Shown here piece by piece: positions 16,078 through 25,793 of a DNA stretch of 64,000 nucleotides (position 1 is its first letter; every line of letters begins with the position of its first letter). Under the pieces are notes generated by a model. It did no database searches. It saw only the letters and a list, made by a program, of their open reading frames with translations, and had not been told where the DNA came from. The stretch comes from Myxococcales bacterium (GTDB lineage: Bacteria > Myxococcota_A > Polyangia > Palsa-1104). The position numbers and the translations under genes are program-made. The stretch lies in NCBI GenBank assembly GCA_003170275.1, contig PNAM01000117.1:108800-172799 (forward strand), given 5' to 3'.

Positions 16078-17027
16078 GAGACGCGTTCGGTTCGTTGGTG
16101 CTGATCGCCTCGACGATGACGGCCTGCAGCGCGACCGATGCGCACAAGGCCGTCAGCGAACCGACGATCTGGATCCAGCCGTCGTCTTCGATCCAGCCGA
16201 CGGCGCTTCCGCTGCGGGACCAGGCCTACATCGCGGACGCGGCGAACCAGGGCTACATGGACGTCTGCGCGCCGATGATGTTCGAGCAGACCAATGCGCC
16301 CGGCTCGCAACAGGACGGCGACTGGATCGATCAAGCGGACCGCACCTACGACGTGACCCGCAAGCTGTTCTTCCAGGGGAACGTGTTTTATCCCAACGCG
16401 GTCTTCACGATCACCACGACTGCTGATCAGCGCATGATCGCGGGCAACGGATTGCCCCTCGGCGTACCGACGGGCACGTTTCCGGTCGCGACCAGCGATC
16501 CGGCGTATGCGTACGACCGCAATCCGAATCAAGTCACAGCGCAGAGCATCTCGTTCGCCATTCCACGCAATCCCGCCGTGACGGGCGCGGCTTCGTGCAC
16601 CTACAAAGAGGTGGGCATCACGCTCGACGGGGTGCAGGTGCATGGGCCGCTCGATTCCACCGGCCGCGACGAGCTCGCCCACGAGGTTCAGGACGTTTGC
16701 ACGGGAGGGCCGCAGCCGGGCGGCGGTTACCACCGGCACGGGCTCTCCGAGTGCACGCCGCACATCCACGAGAACGCCGCGCTGGTCGGCTACGCGCTCG
16801 ACGGGTTCGGCATCTTCAGCCCGTACGACCAGAACGGGAAGGAGCTGACCACCGCCGATCTCGACGAGTGCCACGGCACCACCTCGGACATTCCGTGGGA
16901 GGGCAAGACGGTGAGCATGTATCACTATGTGATGACACGTGACTTTCCGTACACGGTGTCGTGCTTCAAGGGGACGCCGACGAGGAACGCGTTCCCGGCC
17001 CTGCCGGGCGCTCCGCCGCAGACGTGA
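16074..17027 (+). CDS. YHYH-domain lipoprotein
   Basis: A 317-residue protein from the GTG at 16074, overlapping the kinase stop (GTGA). The N-terminus is a lipoprotein signal (LVLIASTMTACSA). The C-terminal region matches YHYH-type secreted proteins: GGGYHRHGLSECTPHIHENA, ALVGYALDGFGIFSPYD and MYHYVMTRDFPYTVSCFKG. The several His residues suggest metal binding. The biochemical role of this family is not established. Translational coupling to the kinase gene is unusual and may link the two functionally. Confidence 0.8.
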   Translation: MRDAFGSLVLIASTMTACSATDAHKAVSEPTIWIQPSSSIQPTALPLRDQAYIADAANQGYMDVCAPMMFEQTNAPGSQQDGDWIDQADRTYDVTRKLFFQGNVFYPNAVFTITTTADQRMIAGNGLPLGVPTGTFPVATSDPAYAYDRNPNQVTAQSISFAIPRNPAVTGAASCTYKEVGITLDGVQVHGPLDSTGRDELAHEVQDVCTGGPQPGGGYHRHGLSECTPHIHENAALVGYALDGFGIFSPYDQNGKELTTADLDECHGTTSDIPWEGKTVSMYHYVMTRDFPYTVSCFKGTPTRNAFPALPGAPPQT

Positions 17028-17084
17028 ATCGGCGGGCGTGCGGATTTACGCAACTTCCCACCCCATTGGGCCGATAATGGATCC

Positions 17085-18962
17085 ATGTCGGACGGGGATC
17101 GCAAGCTCAGGCCGGGGGAACGCGACGCCGCGCAGCACGACCAGCCGGCGGCGTCCGAAGACGATCGGCTGAACCAGCTTCGGCTGCAGCGCGCGCGGCA
17201 GCGCAAGGTCGCCGAGCGAGCGGTGCAGGCCAAGTCTGAGTCCGAGCTCGATCCGTCGGCAGTGCAGGCGCAGGCGCAGTCCGGATTCGAAGGCGCCGGG
17301 TCCAAGCTGCCGCACCTGGACAAGATCCAGAAGGCGTTCGGCGAGCACGACGTCGCCGGGGTCGAGGTGCACACCGGCGCGGCGGCCGAGAAGGCGAACA
17401 CGTCGATGAGCTCGCTTGCCTACGCCAGCGGCGATCGGATCGCGTTCGGCAAGTCGCCCGATCTGCACACCGCGGCGCACGAAGCGGCGCACGTGGTGCA
17501 GCAGCGCGCCGGGCAGGCGCCGTCGAGCGGCGTCGGCAAGACGGGCGACAAGTTCGAGCGCCACGCCGACGCGGTCGCCGATGCGGTGGTGCAGGGCAAG
17601 TCGGCCAAGCCGCTGCTCGACCAGATGGCGGGGCGCACTTCCAGCCGCCCGGCGGTGCAGCACAAGTCGGCGCCGGTGCAGTTCCTCCACGGCGACCTGG
17701 GCGCGCAGTCCAAGGTCGCGGGCACCACCGGCTCGGTCGCCAACGCGGCGCAACAAGCGAATCCCGAGGTCAAGCGCGACGCGAACTTCAACGACGCCAA
17801 AAAGGTCGAGCTCGAGACCAAGATGGCGAACAAGATCCTGGCCAACATCGCGCCGTCGATGCCGGCGGTGAAGCAGACCTCGTCGAACGTCCTCAAGTAC
17901 ATCGACGGGCGCGCGGGGATCCTCAAGGACTGCATCCACGCGAGCACCGACCAGGCCCTCGGCGCGCTCGGACAGGCGTTCTCCGGCAACACCGCGTGGT
18001 GGGGCCGGCTCGTCGACGAGCAGCTCAAGCCGGAAGTGATCATCGAGAAGATGAAGGCGCTGCTGGGCGGCGCGGGCGACGTGCACCAGCACCTGCTCGC
18101 GCACCATCAGTTCATGGACAAGATCTTCGAGAAGGATCTGAGCACCTTCACCAAGGCGCAGCTCGCGCCGCTGGTCGACGGGTTCAAGGGCAAGATCCTG
18201 GCGGCCAAGGGCGACGCGGCCGAGCCGTCCAAGTCGATGCGCACCGAGGGGCTGCAGGGGGACGCGGGCGCCGTCGGTGGCGCAGGCGGCGTCAAGAAGG
18301 AGACCGCGGACAAGAACGCCGCGGGCTTCGCCGACCGCGGGCGCGTCAAGCCGGGCGGGGAGGGCTCCAAGTCGGGCGACACGTTCGGCGGCGACGCCAA
18401 GTCGGTCCCGCAGACCGCCAGCTCCGCGTCGGGGACGGTGGCGCGCAACACGCCCGGCGGCGACAAGGCCGGGCCGCACGATCAGCAGAGCCGCGCGGTC
18501 GACGGGGCCACGCCGCCCAAGGACGTCAAGGGGATCGATCAGCAGCACGAGCGCGGCATCGATCGCTGGACGCTCGACGAGTCCGCCAAGTTCATGCAGG
18601 AGGCGCGCATCAAGCTCAACATGCCGCTCGGCGCCGGCATCTCCGGCACCACCACCGACCTCATGACCGTCGCGCGCTCGATGGGCGTGACCGGCAACAA
18701 CCTGCACCTGTACGCGGTGGCCTGCCTGGGCAGCCTCGAGGCCGGCGGCGCGCACACCTTCCACGAGATCGCGCGCGCCTGCCAGATGGCCGGCGTGCCT
18801 TACAAGGACGGCGAGTACCGGACCTTCTTCCCGAAGGAATACCTCGCGCTGGTCGAGCCCGAGCTCAAGGAGCTCGAGCAGTACAAGCAGTCGCACGAGG
18901 GCGCGAAGGCCGCACCCGTCGTCGCTGCCGCCGGCGCCGCGACCCCGCCGAAAAAGACCTAG
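17085..18962 (+). CDS. DUF4157 (eCIS core domain) protein 3
   Basis: A 625-residue protein. The DUF4157 core spans about 75-140: VEVHTGAAAEKANTSMSSLA, LAYASGDRIAFG and LHTAAHEAAHVVQQ, with HEAAH at 132-136. A helical middle section follows, then a Gly/Lys-rich linker. The C-terminal domain (about 483-587, bases 18530-18845) is shared with DUF4157 protein 2: MPLGAGISGTTTDLMTVA, YAVACLGSLEAGGAHTFHEI and AGVPYKDGEYRTFF. The tail is Ala-rich. Its last four bases overlap the end of the convergent HEAT-like gene. Likely an exported or injected effector-type protein, by domain association only. Confidence 0.85.
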   Translation: MSDGDRKLRPGERDAAQHDQPAASEDDRLNQLRLQRARQRKVAERAVQAKSESELDPSAVQAQAQSGFEGAGSKLPHLDKIQKAFGEHDVAGVEVHTGAAAEKANTSMSSLAYASGDRIAFGKSPDLHTAAHEAAHVVQQRAGQAPSSGVGKTGDKFERHADAVADAVVQGKSAKPLLDQMAGRTSSRPAVQHKSAPVQFLHGDLGAQSKVAGTTGSVANAAQQANPEVKRDANFNDAKKVELETKMANKILANIAPSMPAVKQTSSNVLKYIDGRAGILKDCIHASTDQALGALGQAFSGNTAWWGRLVDEQLKPEVIIEKMKALLGGAGDVHQHLLAHHQFMDKIFEKDLSTFTKAQLAPLVDGFKGKILAAKGDAAEPSKSMRTEGLQGDAGAVGGAGGVKKETADKNAAGFADRGRVKPGGEGSKSGDTFGGDAKSVPQTASSASGTVARNTPGGDKAGPHDQQSRAVDGATPPKDVKGIDQQHERGIDRWTLDESAKFMQEARIKLNMPLGAGISGTTTDLMTVARSMGVTGNNLHLYAVACLGSLEAGGAHTFHEIARACQMAGVPYKDGEYRTFFPKEYLALVEPELKELEQYKQSHEGAKAAPVVAAAGAATPPKKT

Positions 18963-19984
18963 GTTGCCAGGATTGCGTCGAGGCGATCGCGCAGCTTGCC
19001 GAGGCGCTGCTCGTCGCGCGCCTTGCGCAGGATGCTGCGCACGGTGAAGTCGGCGCGGCCCGCGCTGCGCAGGAGCGCCTCGAGCGCGTCGAGCTGGCCG
19101 GCGCGCAGGTAGTGCCAGGCGCGCGCCGCGCCGGCCTCGATGATCGGCGCCGCGCCGCGCAGATCCGACTGCTCGATCGCGTCCGCGTCGGGCGAGCGCG
19201 GATATTCGTCGCGATCGGTGAAGCGCTCCAGCTCCGCGACCAGCGGTCCCACGTCGCCGCCTTGCTCGACCGCTCGCACCATCGCCTTGCCGGCGTCGAG
19301 ATCGAGCGTGTCGACGAACGCGCGCGCCAGTCCCGGCGCCGCCGCGGCGATGTCGTCTTCCGCCCGGCCCGCGCTCACCGTCACCGCCCGCGCCCACGCT
19401 TGCGTCTTCGGGTTGGACAACAGCGCGGTCAAGCGTGCCTGGTCGCGCTGCGCGATCGCGTCGCGCGTGAGGATTCGCACCGCCGCCTCGCGCGTCGCCG
19501 GCCGGTCGCCCGCGGCCAGCGCCTCCAACTTGCCGCGCAGCTTGACCACCGTCGCCTCGTCGGGCGTGTCGGCCCACAACGCCTCCAGCGCCGCCGCACC
19601 GACCGCGTCGTCGCCGGTCTCGGCGATCCCGACCAGCACGTCGCGTCGCGCCGGCGTGAGCACGTCGCCGAAGCCGGCCAGGGTGCGCAAGCGCTGCAGC
19701 GCGTGCAGCTGCCGCTCCGCCGGAGGCATGCCCGCGACCTCGGCCAAAAGCGCGCCGAAGCCGGAGATCGCCGCGCCGAGATCGTCCGGCTCGCCGCTCG
19801 CCGCCGCCAGCACCTGCTCGACGCGGCGCGCGAGCAATTCGTCGTCCCCGTCGAGGATTCGCGCGAACAGCGGCAGGACCTCGACCGGCGTGTTGGTGCC
19901 CCACGCCTCGCGCAGCACGGCCAGCATCGCCGCGCGGCGCACCTTGGGGTCCGGATCCTTGAGCTGCGCGCGCGGGTCGCTCAC
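18959..19984 (-). CDS. HEAT-like helical solenoid protein
   Basis: A 341-residue soluble protein made of repeated helical pairs (DPDPKVRRAAMLAVLREAW, VGAAALEALWADTPDEATVV, PATREAAVRILTRD). These read like HEAT or Armadillo repeats, which mediate protein binding. There is no catalytic motif or signal peptide. It converges on DUF4157 protein 3 and is downstream of the ankyrin gene with an ATGA overlap (19981-19984), so ankyrin and HEAT-like proteins are co-expressed. It is a candidate immunity or partner protein for the DUF4157 protein, by position only. Confidence 0.75.
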   Translation of the reverse strand: MSDPRAQLKDPDPKVRRAAMLAVLREAWGTNTPVEVLPLFARILDGDDELLARRVEQVLAAASGEPDDLGAAISGFGALLAEVAGMPPAERQLHALQRLRTLAGFGDVLTPARRDVLVGIAETGDDAVGAAALEALWADTPDEATVVKLRGKLEALAAGDRPATREAAVRILTRDAIAQRDQARLTALLSNPKTQAWARAVTVSAGRAEDDIAAAAPGLARAFVDTLDLDAGKAMVRAVEQGGDVGPLVAELERFTDRDEYPRSPDADAIEQSDLRGAAPIIEAGAARAWHYLRAGQLDALEALLRSAGRADFTVRSILRKARDEQRLGKLRDRLDAILAT

Positions 19985-20433
19985 GCGTCATCCGAGGGCG
20001 AACGCGTGGACAACAGCGCGACCAGCGAATCGTGGCCGGCGTCGCGCGCGAAGTCGGCGGCCGTGCGGCCCTCCGCGTCGGCGAGCGACGTGTCCGCGCC
20101 GCGCGCGATCAGCAGCGACGCCACCTCGAGCGCGCCGCTCGCCGCCGCGCTCATCAGCGCGGTGCGCCCGTGCGTGCGCGCGGCATTTGGATCCGCGCCG
20201 TGATCGAGCAACCGCTCGGCGACCAGCACATGCCCGTTCTGCGCCGCGACCATGAGCGGCGTCCAGTCCCCGTCGGTGCGCACATCCGGCGGGATGCCGC
20301 GCGCCAACAGCTCGGCGGCGACCTGGTGATCGCCTTCGACCGCCGAGGCGAACAGCGCCTTCTCCCACCAGGCCGCGTCGCGTGGCTCGGCCAGCGCCGC
20401 CTGCTTGTCGCGAAATCCCGACTCGTCCGCCAC
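19981..20433 (-). CDS. Ankyrin-repeat protein
   Basis: A 150-residue protein from the GTG at 20433. It has at least three ankyrin repeats: DGDWTPLMVAAQNGHVLVAE, then ERLLDHGADPNAARTHGRTA, then ASLLIARGADTSLADAEGRT. The frame is open further upstream, but that part is antisense to the LysR gene and has no ankyrin character. It serves protein-protein binding in the cytoplasm. It is coupled by overlap to the HEAT-like gene, giving a two-solenoid operon beside DUF4157 protein 3. Confidence 0.85.
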   Translation of the reverse strand: MADESGFRDKQAALAEPRDAAWWEKALFASAVEGDHQVAAELLARGIPPDVRTDGDWTPLMVAAQNGHVLVAERLLDHGADPNAARTHGRTALMSAAASGALEVASLLIARGADTSLADAEGRTAADFARDAGHDSLVALLSTRSPSDDA

Positions 20434-20441
20434 GCCCCATC

Positions 20442-21326
20442 CTACCACTGCCAGCGCCCGGCCTGCTCGCGCACCAGCTCGACGAAGGCAATCACCGTTG
20501 GCGACAGGTGCCGCGTGCTCGGATAGACCGCGTGGAGGGGCGTCTCTTCGGTGCACCACGCGGGCAAGACCGGCCGCAGCCGCCCGCGCGCGACGTCCTC
20601 CCGGCACAGGAACGCGGGCAGCGACGCGATCCCCAGGCCGCTGCGCGCGGCTTCGCGCAGCAGATCGAAGTCGTTGACCACCAGGCGCGCCGGCGCCGCC
20701 ACCTTCACCGACCTGCCCTTCGAGCGAAGGGTCCAGTGGGCCCGCGCCGGCGCCGCCGCGAACACCAGACAGGCGTGTTTTTCCAGATCGGCAGGCGCCT
20801 TCGGTTGGCCGCTGCGCTTCAGATAGCCGGGAGAGGCGACCAGCAGGCGTCGGACGCTGCCCAGCGGGCGGGCGATCAGCGTCGAATCGGCGAGCACGCC
20901 GGCGCGGATGGCCAGGTCGAAGCCTTCGTCGATCAGATCGACCTGGCGATCGGTCGCGACGATCTCCACCTCCACCTCGGGGTAGCGCTTCAAGAACTCG
21001 GCGACGATCCCGCCCAGCACGGAGAACGCCAGGGGGACGCTGATGCGCAGGGTTCCGCGCGGCGCGGACTGCGTACGGCCGACGGCCAGATCGGCCTCTT
21101 CGAGCTCGGCGACGATGCGCGCGCAATTCTCGTAGTAGGCGCGGCCGACGTCGGTCAGGCTCAGCTTGCGGGTGGTCCGCTGGAGCAGCCGCGCGCCGAG
21201 CCGATCCTCGAGGTCGGTGACCTTGCGGCTCACGCTGGACTTGGTCAGGCCGAGCGCGCGCGCGGCGCCGGTGAAGGTCCGGCTCTGCACGACGCGGGTG
21301 AACACCAGGATGTCGTTCAGGTCCAT
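20442..21326 (-). CDS. LysR-family transcriptional regulator
   Basis: About 294 residues from the Met that begins MDLNDILVFTRVVQ. The N-terminal winged helix is standard (GAARALGLTKSSVSRKVTDL, then LGARLLQRTTRKLSLTD) and the effector-binding domain follows. The frame extends to 21422, but LysR proteins normally start here; an ATG three codons earlier (21335) is an alternative. The gene is divergent from the pirin gene across about 115 bases. LysR proteins usually control the divergent neighbour, so pirin is the probable target. Confidence 0.92.
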   Translation of the reverse strand: MDLNDILVFTRVVQSRTFTGAARALGLTKSSVSRKVTDLEDRLGARLLQRTTRKLSLTDVGRAYYENCARIVAELEEADLAVGRTQSAPRGTLRISVPLAFSVLGGIVAEFLKRYPEVEVEIVATDRQVDLIDEGFDLAIRAGVLADSTLIARPLGSVRRLLVASPGYLKRSGQPKAPADLEKHACLVFAAAPARAHWTLRSKGRSVKVAAPARLVVNDFDLLREAARSGLGIASLPAFLCREDVARGRLRPVLPAWCTEETPLHAVYPSTRHLSPTVIAFVELVREQAGRWQW

Positions 21327-21442
21327 GGTCCCCATTGTACGGGATCTGATTGGTATGATCTGCGCAACAATCTGTTTGGCCGCGGACGGGTAGTCCGGTG
21401 GGGCAACCGGTACTATGTTCATCCAGGAAAGGAACGAAGACC

Positions 21443-22324
21443 ATGACGACCGAACGGAAGATCGAAGGTGTGTATGGCGCTCCCCCGGCTCATTGGGTAG
21501 GCGACGGGTTTCGGGTGATGGGCTACTTCTCGGCGATCCCCGACATCCAGCGCAAGCTCAGTCCGTTCCTGTTGTTCGATTATCACGCTCCGTACAACTA
21601 TCCGCCCACGCAGAACGAGCGTCGCGGGGTGGGTCCGCATCCGCACCGCGGGTTCGAGACCGTCACGCTGGCCTTCCAGGGCAGCGTCGCGCACCACGAC
21701 AGCACCGGCTCCGGCGGCGTGATCGGTCCCGGCGACGTGCAGTGGATGACCGCGGCTTCGGGCATCCTGCACCGCGAGTACCAGGAGAAGGAGTTCGCGC
21801 GCGCGGGCGGTCCGATGCAGATGGCGCAGATCTGGGTGAACCTGCCCAGGGCGCACAAGATGGACGCGCCGCGCTACCAGGCGCTCGCCGCGGAACAGAT
21901 GGGGCGGGTGGCGCTGCCCGACGAGGCGGGCGTCGTGCGCGTGATCGCGGGCGAGTACCAGGGCGTCCGGGGTCCGGCCAAGACCTTCACGCCGCTCAAG
22001 CTGCTCGACGTGCGGCTGAATCGAAAGGGACGCGCGGACTTCTCGTTTCCGGCGCAGGAGAACGCCGGGCTGCTGGTGATGAAGGGCGCGGTGTCGATCA
22101 ACGGCAAGACCCACGCCGCTGCGAACGACTTCGTGCTGTTCCGCAACGAAGGGGAGCACCTCTCCGTCGAGGCGGAGTCCGAGGCGCACCTGCTGGTGCT
22201 CGAGGGCGAGCCGATCCGGGAGCCGGTGGTGGCCTACGGCCCGTTCGTCATGAACAGCGAGCAGGAGATCCGGCAGGCGATCGACGACTTCAAGCGCGGC
22301 GCGTTCGGCGAGCTGGCGGACTGA
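21443..22324 (+). CDS. Pirin-family cupin protein
   Basis: A 293-residue bicupin preceded by GGAAAGG. The metal ligands of the N-terminal cupin are present: HPH (66 and 68) in GPHPHRGFETVT, and HxE (110 and 112) in ASGILHREYQ, equal to the four iron ligands of human pirin. Bacterial pirins include quercetin dioxygenases and redox-linked regulators. The substrate is unknown here. The start at 21443 gives MTTERKIEGVYGAPP, and the frame upstream is not needed. Divergent from a LysR gene. Confidence 0.9.
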   Translation: MTTERKIEGVYGAPPAHWVGDGFRVMGYFSAIPDIQRKLSPFLLFDYHAPYNYPPTQNERRGVGPHPHRGFETVTLAFQGSVAHHDSTGSGGVIGPGDVQWMTAASGILHREYQEKEFARAGGPMQMAQIWVNLPRAHKMDAPRYQALAAEQMGRVALPDEAGVVRVIAGEYQGVRGPAKTFTPLKLLDVRLNRKGRADFSFPAQENAGLLVMKGAVSINGKTHAAANDFVLFRNEGEHLSVEAESEAHLLVLEGEPIREPVVAYGPFVMNSEQEIRQAIDDFKRGAFGELAD

Positions 22325-22382
22325 GCGCGCCCGCGATGGCCTTCGCGTCGGAGGCGTGCGAGACTGCGGCGACGGAGGACGC

Positions 22383-22700
22383 ATGGACGACCGGGTCGCA
22401 CGCTGCCACCTACTGGCCGAAATTCTGGCCGCGGACGGGATCATGACCGACGACGAGCGCGCGCTGCTCGAGCGGCACATGTCCAACCACGAGCTCTCCG
22501 ACGAGGAGCGCGAGCAGGTTCGCAACTTCGAGGGCGCGAGCGGAGCGGTGGGCGCGCTCCGCGAGCGGCCTTCGACCGAGCGGCAGGAGATCATGGACGA
22601 GCTGGCCGAGGCCGCGCTCGCCGACGGGAAGCTGTCGCCGAAGGAGGTGGCGGCGGTCAAGTGGATCGCGCGCGCTCTCGGGCTCGAGGAGGGCGCGTGA
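22383..22700 (+). CDS. TerB-like domain protein
   Basis: A 105-residue acidic helical protein from the ATG at 22383. It shows the TerB/DjlA-type pattern of helices around acidic loops: AADGIMTDDERALLERHM and ALADGKLSPKEVAAVKWIA. TerB-fold proteins bind divalent metal and act as adaptors in tellurite or stress systems. No other ter genes are present. Four bases separate it from the phosphatase gene, whose N-terminus has similar motifs, so the two probably work as a pair. Confidence 0.75.
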   Translation: MDDRVARCHLLAEILAADGIMTDDERALLERHMSNHELSDEEREQVRNFEGASGAVGALRERPSTERQEIMDELAEAALADGKLSPKEVAAVKWIARALGLEEGA

Positions 22701-22704
22701 TCGG

Positions 22705-24387
22705 ATGCTGACCTTCTCGAACGATCCCGACGTGGCCGAGAGTCAGATGCAGGCCGTGATCTTCATCATGACCACCTTCGGCTACATCGACGGCGACTTC
22801 GATCAGCGCGAGAAGCGCTTCGTGCGCGATCGCATCCGCGCGCTGGTCGAGGCGCGCGTCGACGGCGCGAAGCTGGCCAGCGGGATCGTGCGCGCGGAGC
22901 TGGTCGACAAGTTCACCAAGCACTTCCACGAGGTCTTCGAGCAGATCGACGCTCGCGTCAACGACCTGTTGCTCGAGCCGGTGGCCGCGGGCGAGGAGCA
23001 GAACGCGTTCGTCCACACCAAGCTCAAGCAGCAGTGCTTCGAGATCATGCAGGGCTTCGATGCGGATTCGCAGGAGGCGCTGCTCGAGAGCATCGACGAG
23101 CTGTTGATGGCCGACGGCGAGGTACACCCGGCGGAGCTGAAGTTTCGCAGCGAGCTGTCGGCGCTGCTGGAAGCGGACCTGGGCGTCGAGCTGGTGGAGG
23201 AGGGCGAGCCGCGCGAGCGCGTGCGCATCGTGCCGGGCCGCGCGTTGGAGGCGGCGGGCAAGGTGCATCCGTTCTTCACGCCGTTCGAAAAGCACTACCA
23301 GCACGATCACATCGAGCAGCAGATCGAAGGCGATCGCGCGCTCTTGGCCAGCGCGATGCGCCTCTTCGACGAGCAGCGCAAGGGCGGCGAGGGGCGGCTC
23401 ACCGGCAAGACCTCGATCGAGCAGTTGCGCGGGCAAGAGCCGTTTCTCGACGGGCACGTGTACGTGAACATGCCGCGCGACGGGCGGCGCTACGAGCTGC
23501 TGGTGCTCGGCGATCTGCACGGCTGCTACTCGGTGTTGAAGGCGTCGATCATCCAGTCGCGCTTCTTCGATCGCGTGAACGCCTGGCGCAAGGCGCCCGA
23601 CTCCGAGCCGTACCCGCTGTTGGTGCTGCTGGGCGACTACATCGATCGCGGACTGTTCAGCCTGAACGGCGTGCTGCGCACCGTGTTGCAGCTGCTGGTC
23701 ACCGCGCCGGCGCACGTCTACGTGCTGCGCGGCAACCACGAGTACTACTTCGAGCACGAGGGCACCATCTACGGCGGCGTGCAGCCGTCGGAGGCGATCA
23801 ACACGCTGCGCCCGCACGTGCCGATGGACGCGCTGCGCGACTACATGCGCCTGTTCGAGGCGCTGCCCAACGTGCTCTTGTTCGATCGCCTGTTCTTCGT
23901 GCACGGCGGGCTGCCGCGCGATCGCATGCTCAAGGAGCGGTGGAAGGATCTCTCGAGCCTCAACGATCCAGACCTGCGCTTTCAGATGATGTGGAGCGAT
24001 CCGTCGACGGCGGACGTGATCCCGCTCGACCTGCAGGACAAGTCGTCGCGCTTTGCGTTCGGGCGCCTGCAGTTCCGCTCGTTCATGCAGCGCGTCGGCT
24101 CGACCACCATGATCCGCGGCCACGAGAAGGTGAACGAGGGGTTCCAGAAGACCTACGACGGCGACGAGGGCACGCTGATCACGCTGTTCTCTGCGGGCGG
24201 CAAGGACAACCAGGACCTGCCGGCCGAGTCGAGCTACCGCGGCGTCACGCCGCACGCGCTCACCATCACGCACGAGGACGGCGTGAGCACGCTGCGCCCG
24301 TGGGCGCCCGACTACCGCGCGTACAACGATCCCGCGCGCAACGCCTTCTTCCAGGTCCCGCCCGAGATCGCCCTGCGCGCCAAGTAG
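22705..24387 (+). CDS. TerB-like domain fused to a PPP-family Ser/Thr phosphatase
   Basis: A 560-residue protein. The first 170 residues are helical and TerB-like (TFGYIDGDFDQREKRFVRD and LLMADGEVHPAELKFRSEL). The C-terminal domain is a calcineurin-like phosphatase with all three metal motifs: GDLHGC (269-274), GDYIDRG and RGNHE, then FVHGGLP and a late RGHEKVNEG. It should remove phosphate from Ser/Thr residues or small substrates using two metals. Near several Hanks kinases it could be an antagonist, although none lies in this operon. Its stop abuts the stop of the convergent NtrC-type gene. Confidence 0.88.
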   Translation: MLTFSNDPDVAESQMQAVIFIMTTFGYIDGDFDQREKRFVRDRIRALVEARVDGAKLASGIVRAELVDKFTKHFHEVFEQIDARVNDLLLEPVAAGEEQNAFVHTKLKQQCFEIMQGFDADSQEALLESIDELLMADGEVHPAELKFRSELSALLEADLGVELVEEGEPRERVRIVPGRALEAAGKVHPFFTPFEKHYQHDHIEQQIEGDRALLASAMRLFDEQRKGGEGRLTGKTSIEQLRGQEPFLDGHVYVNMPRDGRRYELLVLGDLHGCYSVLKASIIQSRFFDRVNAWRKAPDSEPYPLLVLLGDYIDRGLFSLNGVLRTVLQLLVTAPAHVYVLRGNHEYYFEHEGTIYGGVQPSEAINTLRPHVPMDALRDYMRLFEALPNVLLFDRLFFVHGGLPRDRMLKERWKDLSSLNDPDLRFQMMWSDPSTADVIPLDLQDKSSRFAFGRLQFRSFMQRVGSTTMIRGHEKVNEGFQKTYDGDEGTLITLFSAGGKDNQDLPAESSYRGVTPHALTITHEDGVSTLRPWAPDYRAYNDPARNAFFQVPPEIALRAK

Positions 24388-25725
<1,338 letters not shown>

Positions 25726-25793
25726 GATGGTTGCGTTGCAATTCGCATGATCGATGGGGAAAGTACTGCGAAATGCATTAAGTTACACCTTGC

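Noticed and set aside
17046..19991. Very long open frame of about 980 codons antisense to the DUF4157 protein 3 and HEAT-like genes
   Set aside because: Arg/Gly/Ala-rich with no domain; such frames arise opposite GC-rich genes. Both genes it covers have clear motifs.
20434..21444. Upstream extension of the ankyrin frame
   Set aside because: This part is antisense to the LysR gene and has no ankyrin repeats.
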